A DNA stretch of 5,443 nt, from the NCBI GenBank assembly GCA_934464615.1, contig CAKSKA010000024.1:1-5443 (forward strand), written 5' to 3'. The position numbers and the translations under genes were made by a program. Positions 5,375 to 5,443 of this stretch are shown piece after piece. The first letter of the stretch is position 1, and each line of letters starts with the position of its first letter. Below the pieces are notes generated by a model. It saw only the letters and a program-made list of their open reading frames with translations. It was not told the origin of the DNA and made no database searches. The DNA is from an uncultured Eubacteriales bacterium. GTDB lineage: Bacteria > Bacillota > Clostridia > Oscillospirales > Acutalibacteraceae.

Positions 5375-5443
5375 TTATCTTTTCTTAACAGGAAATTGAA
5401 TCTCTGTTAAATAATCTTCTTCATTTTCTTTATTCCAACATCC
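5375..5443 (-). CDS. C-terminal fragment of a probable GyrI-like effector-binding protein (partial)
   Basis: Only 22 codons and the stop lie in the window; the gene continues past the right edge. The tail reads GCWNKENEEDYLTEIQFPVKKR. The pattern D/E-x-x-LTEIQ(I/F)P(V/I) followed by a few lysines is the usual last strand of GyrI-like (AraC-type effector-binding) domains, found alone or at the end of AraC and MerR family regulators. Such domains bind small hydrophobic or drug-like ligands. The assignment rests on a short tail and is tentative. Codons are almost all A/T-ending (AAA, GAA, TTA), unlike the core genes to the left. It probably shares a transcript with the truncated gene at 5214-5342. 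Confidence 0.5.
   Translation of the reverse strand, partial: GCWNKENEEDYLTEIQFPVKKR

Overview
This window looks like chromosomal DNA from a low-to-mid GC Gram-positive bacterium of class Clostridia, probably an intestinal Oscillospiraceae/Ruminococcaceae-type lineage. The reasons are the rplM-rpsI pair, the single-chain dimeric type of glycyl-tRNA synthetase, strong AGGAGG-like ribosome binding sites, consensus sigma-A promoters with 17-bp spacers, and a small protein starting FLTYKGKPLVR that I recall only from Clostridia. Hand-counted GC is about 40-53% in sampled 60-base lines of the core genes. It drops to about 21% over the last 220 bases.

Layout. (1) Positions 1-1116, minus strand: ribosomal proteins L13 (rplM) then S9 (rpsI). 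They are expressed from a strong extended -10 promoter with an AT-rich upstream tract, and rpsI is followed by an intrinsic terminator. (2) Positions 1073-4350, minus strand: a two-gene unit of glycyl-tRNA synthetase and, 16 bases later, a Na+/phosphate symporter-family protein with a C-terminal PhoU-like domain, closed by a clear terminator. (3) Positions 4320-4403: back-to-back promoters with a small dyad between the two -35 boxes. (4) Positions 4375-5136, plus strand: a two-gene unit of small proteins. The first (87 aa) can be aligned by eye with the phosphocarrier HPr but lacks its catalytic histidine. The second (94 aa) is a conserved clostridial protein of unknown function. The 108-base spacer between them forms two hairpins and can also fold so as to cover the second gene's ribosome binding site. 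(5) Positions 5137-5443, minus strand: a terminator, then a very AT-rich segment holding a prematurely ended small gene and the C-terminal tail of a probable GyrI-like effector-binding protein. This segment looks horizontally acquired and decaying.

The first three blocks are translation and transport housekeeping. No complete novel defence or mobile system is visible. The most interesting parts are the HPr-like gene with its switch-like intergenic RNA, and the foreign AT-rich boundary at the right end.
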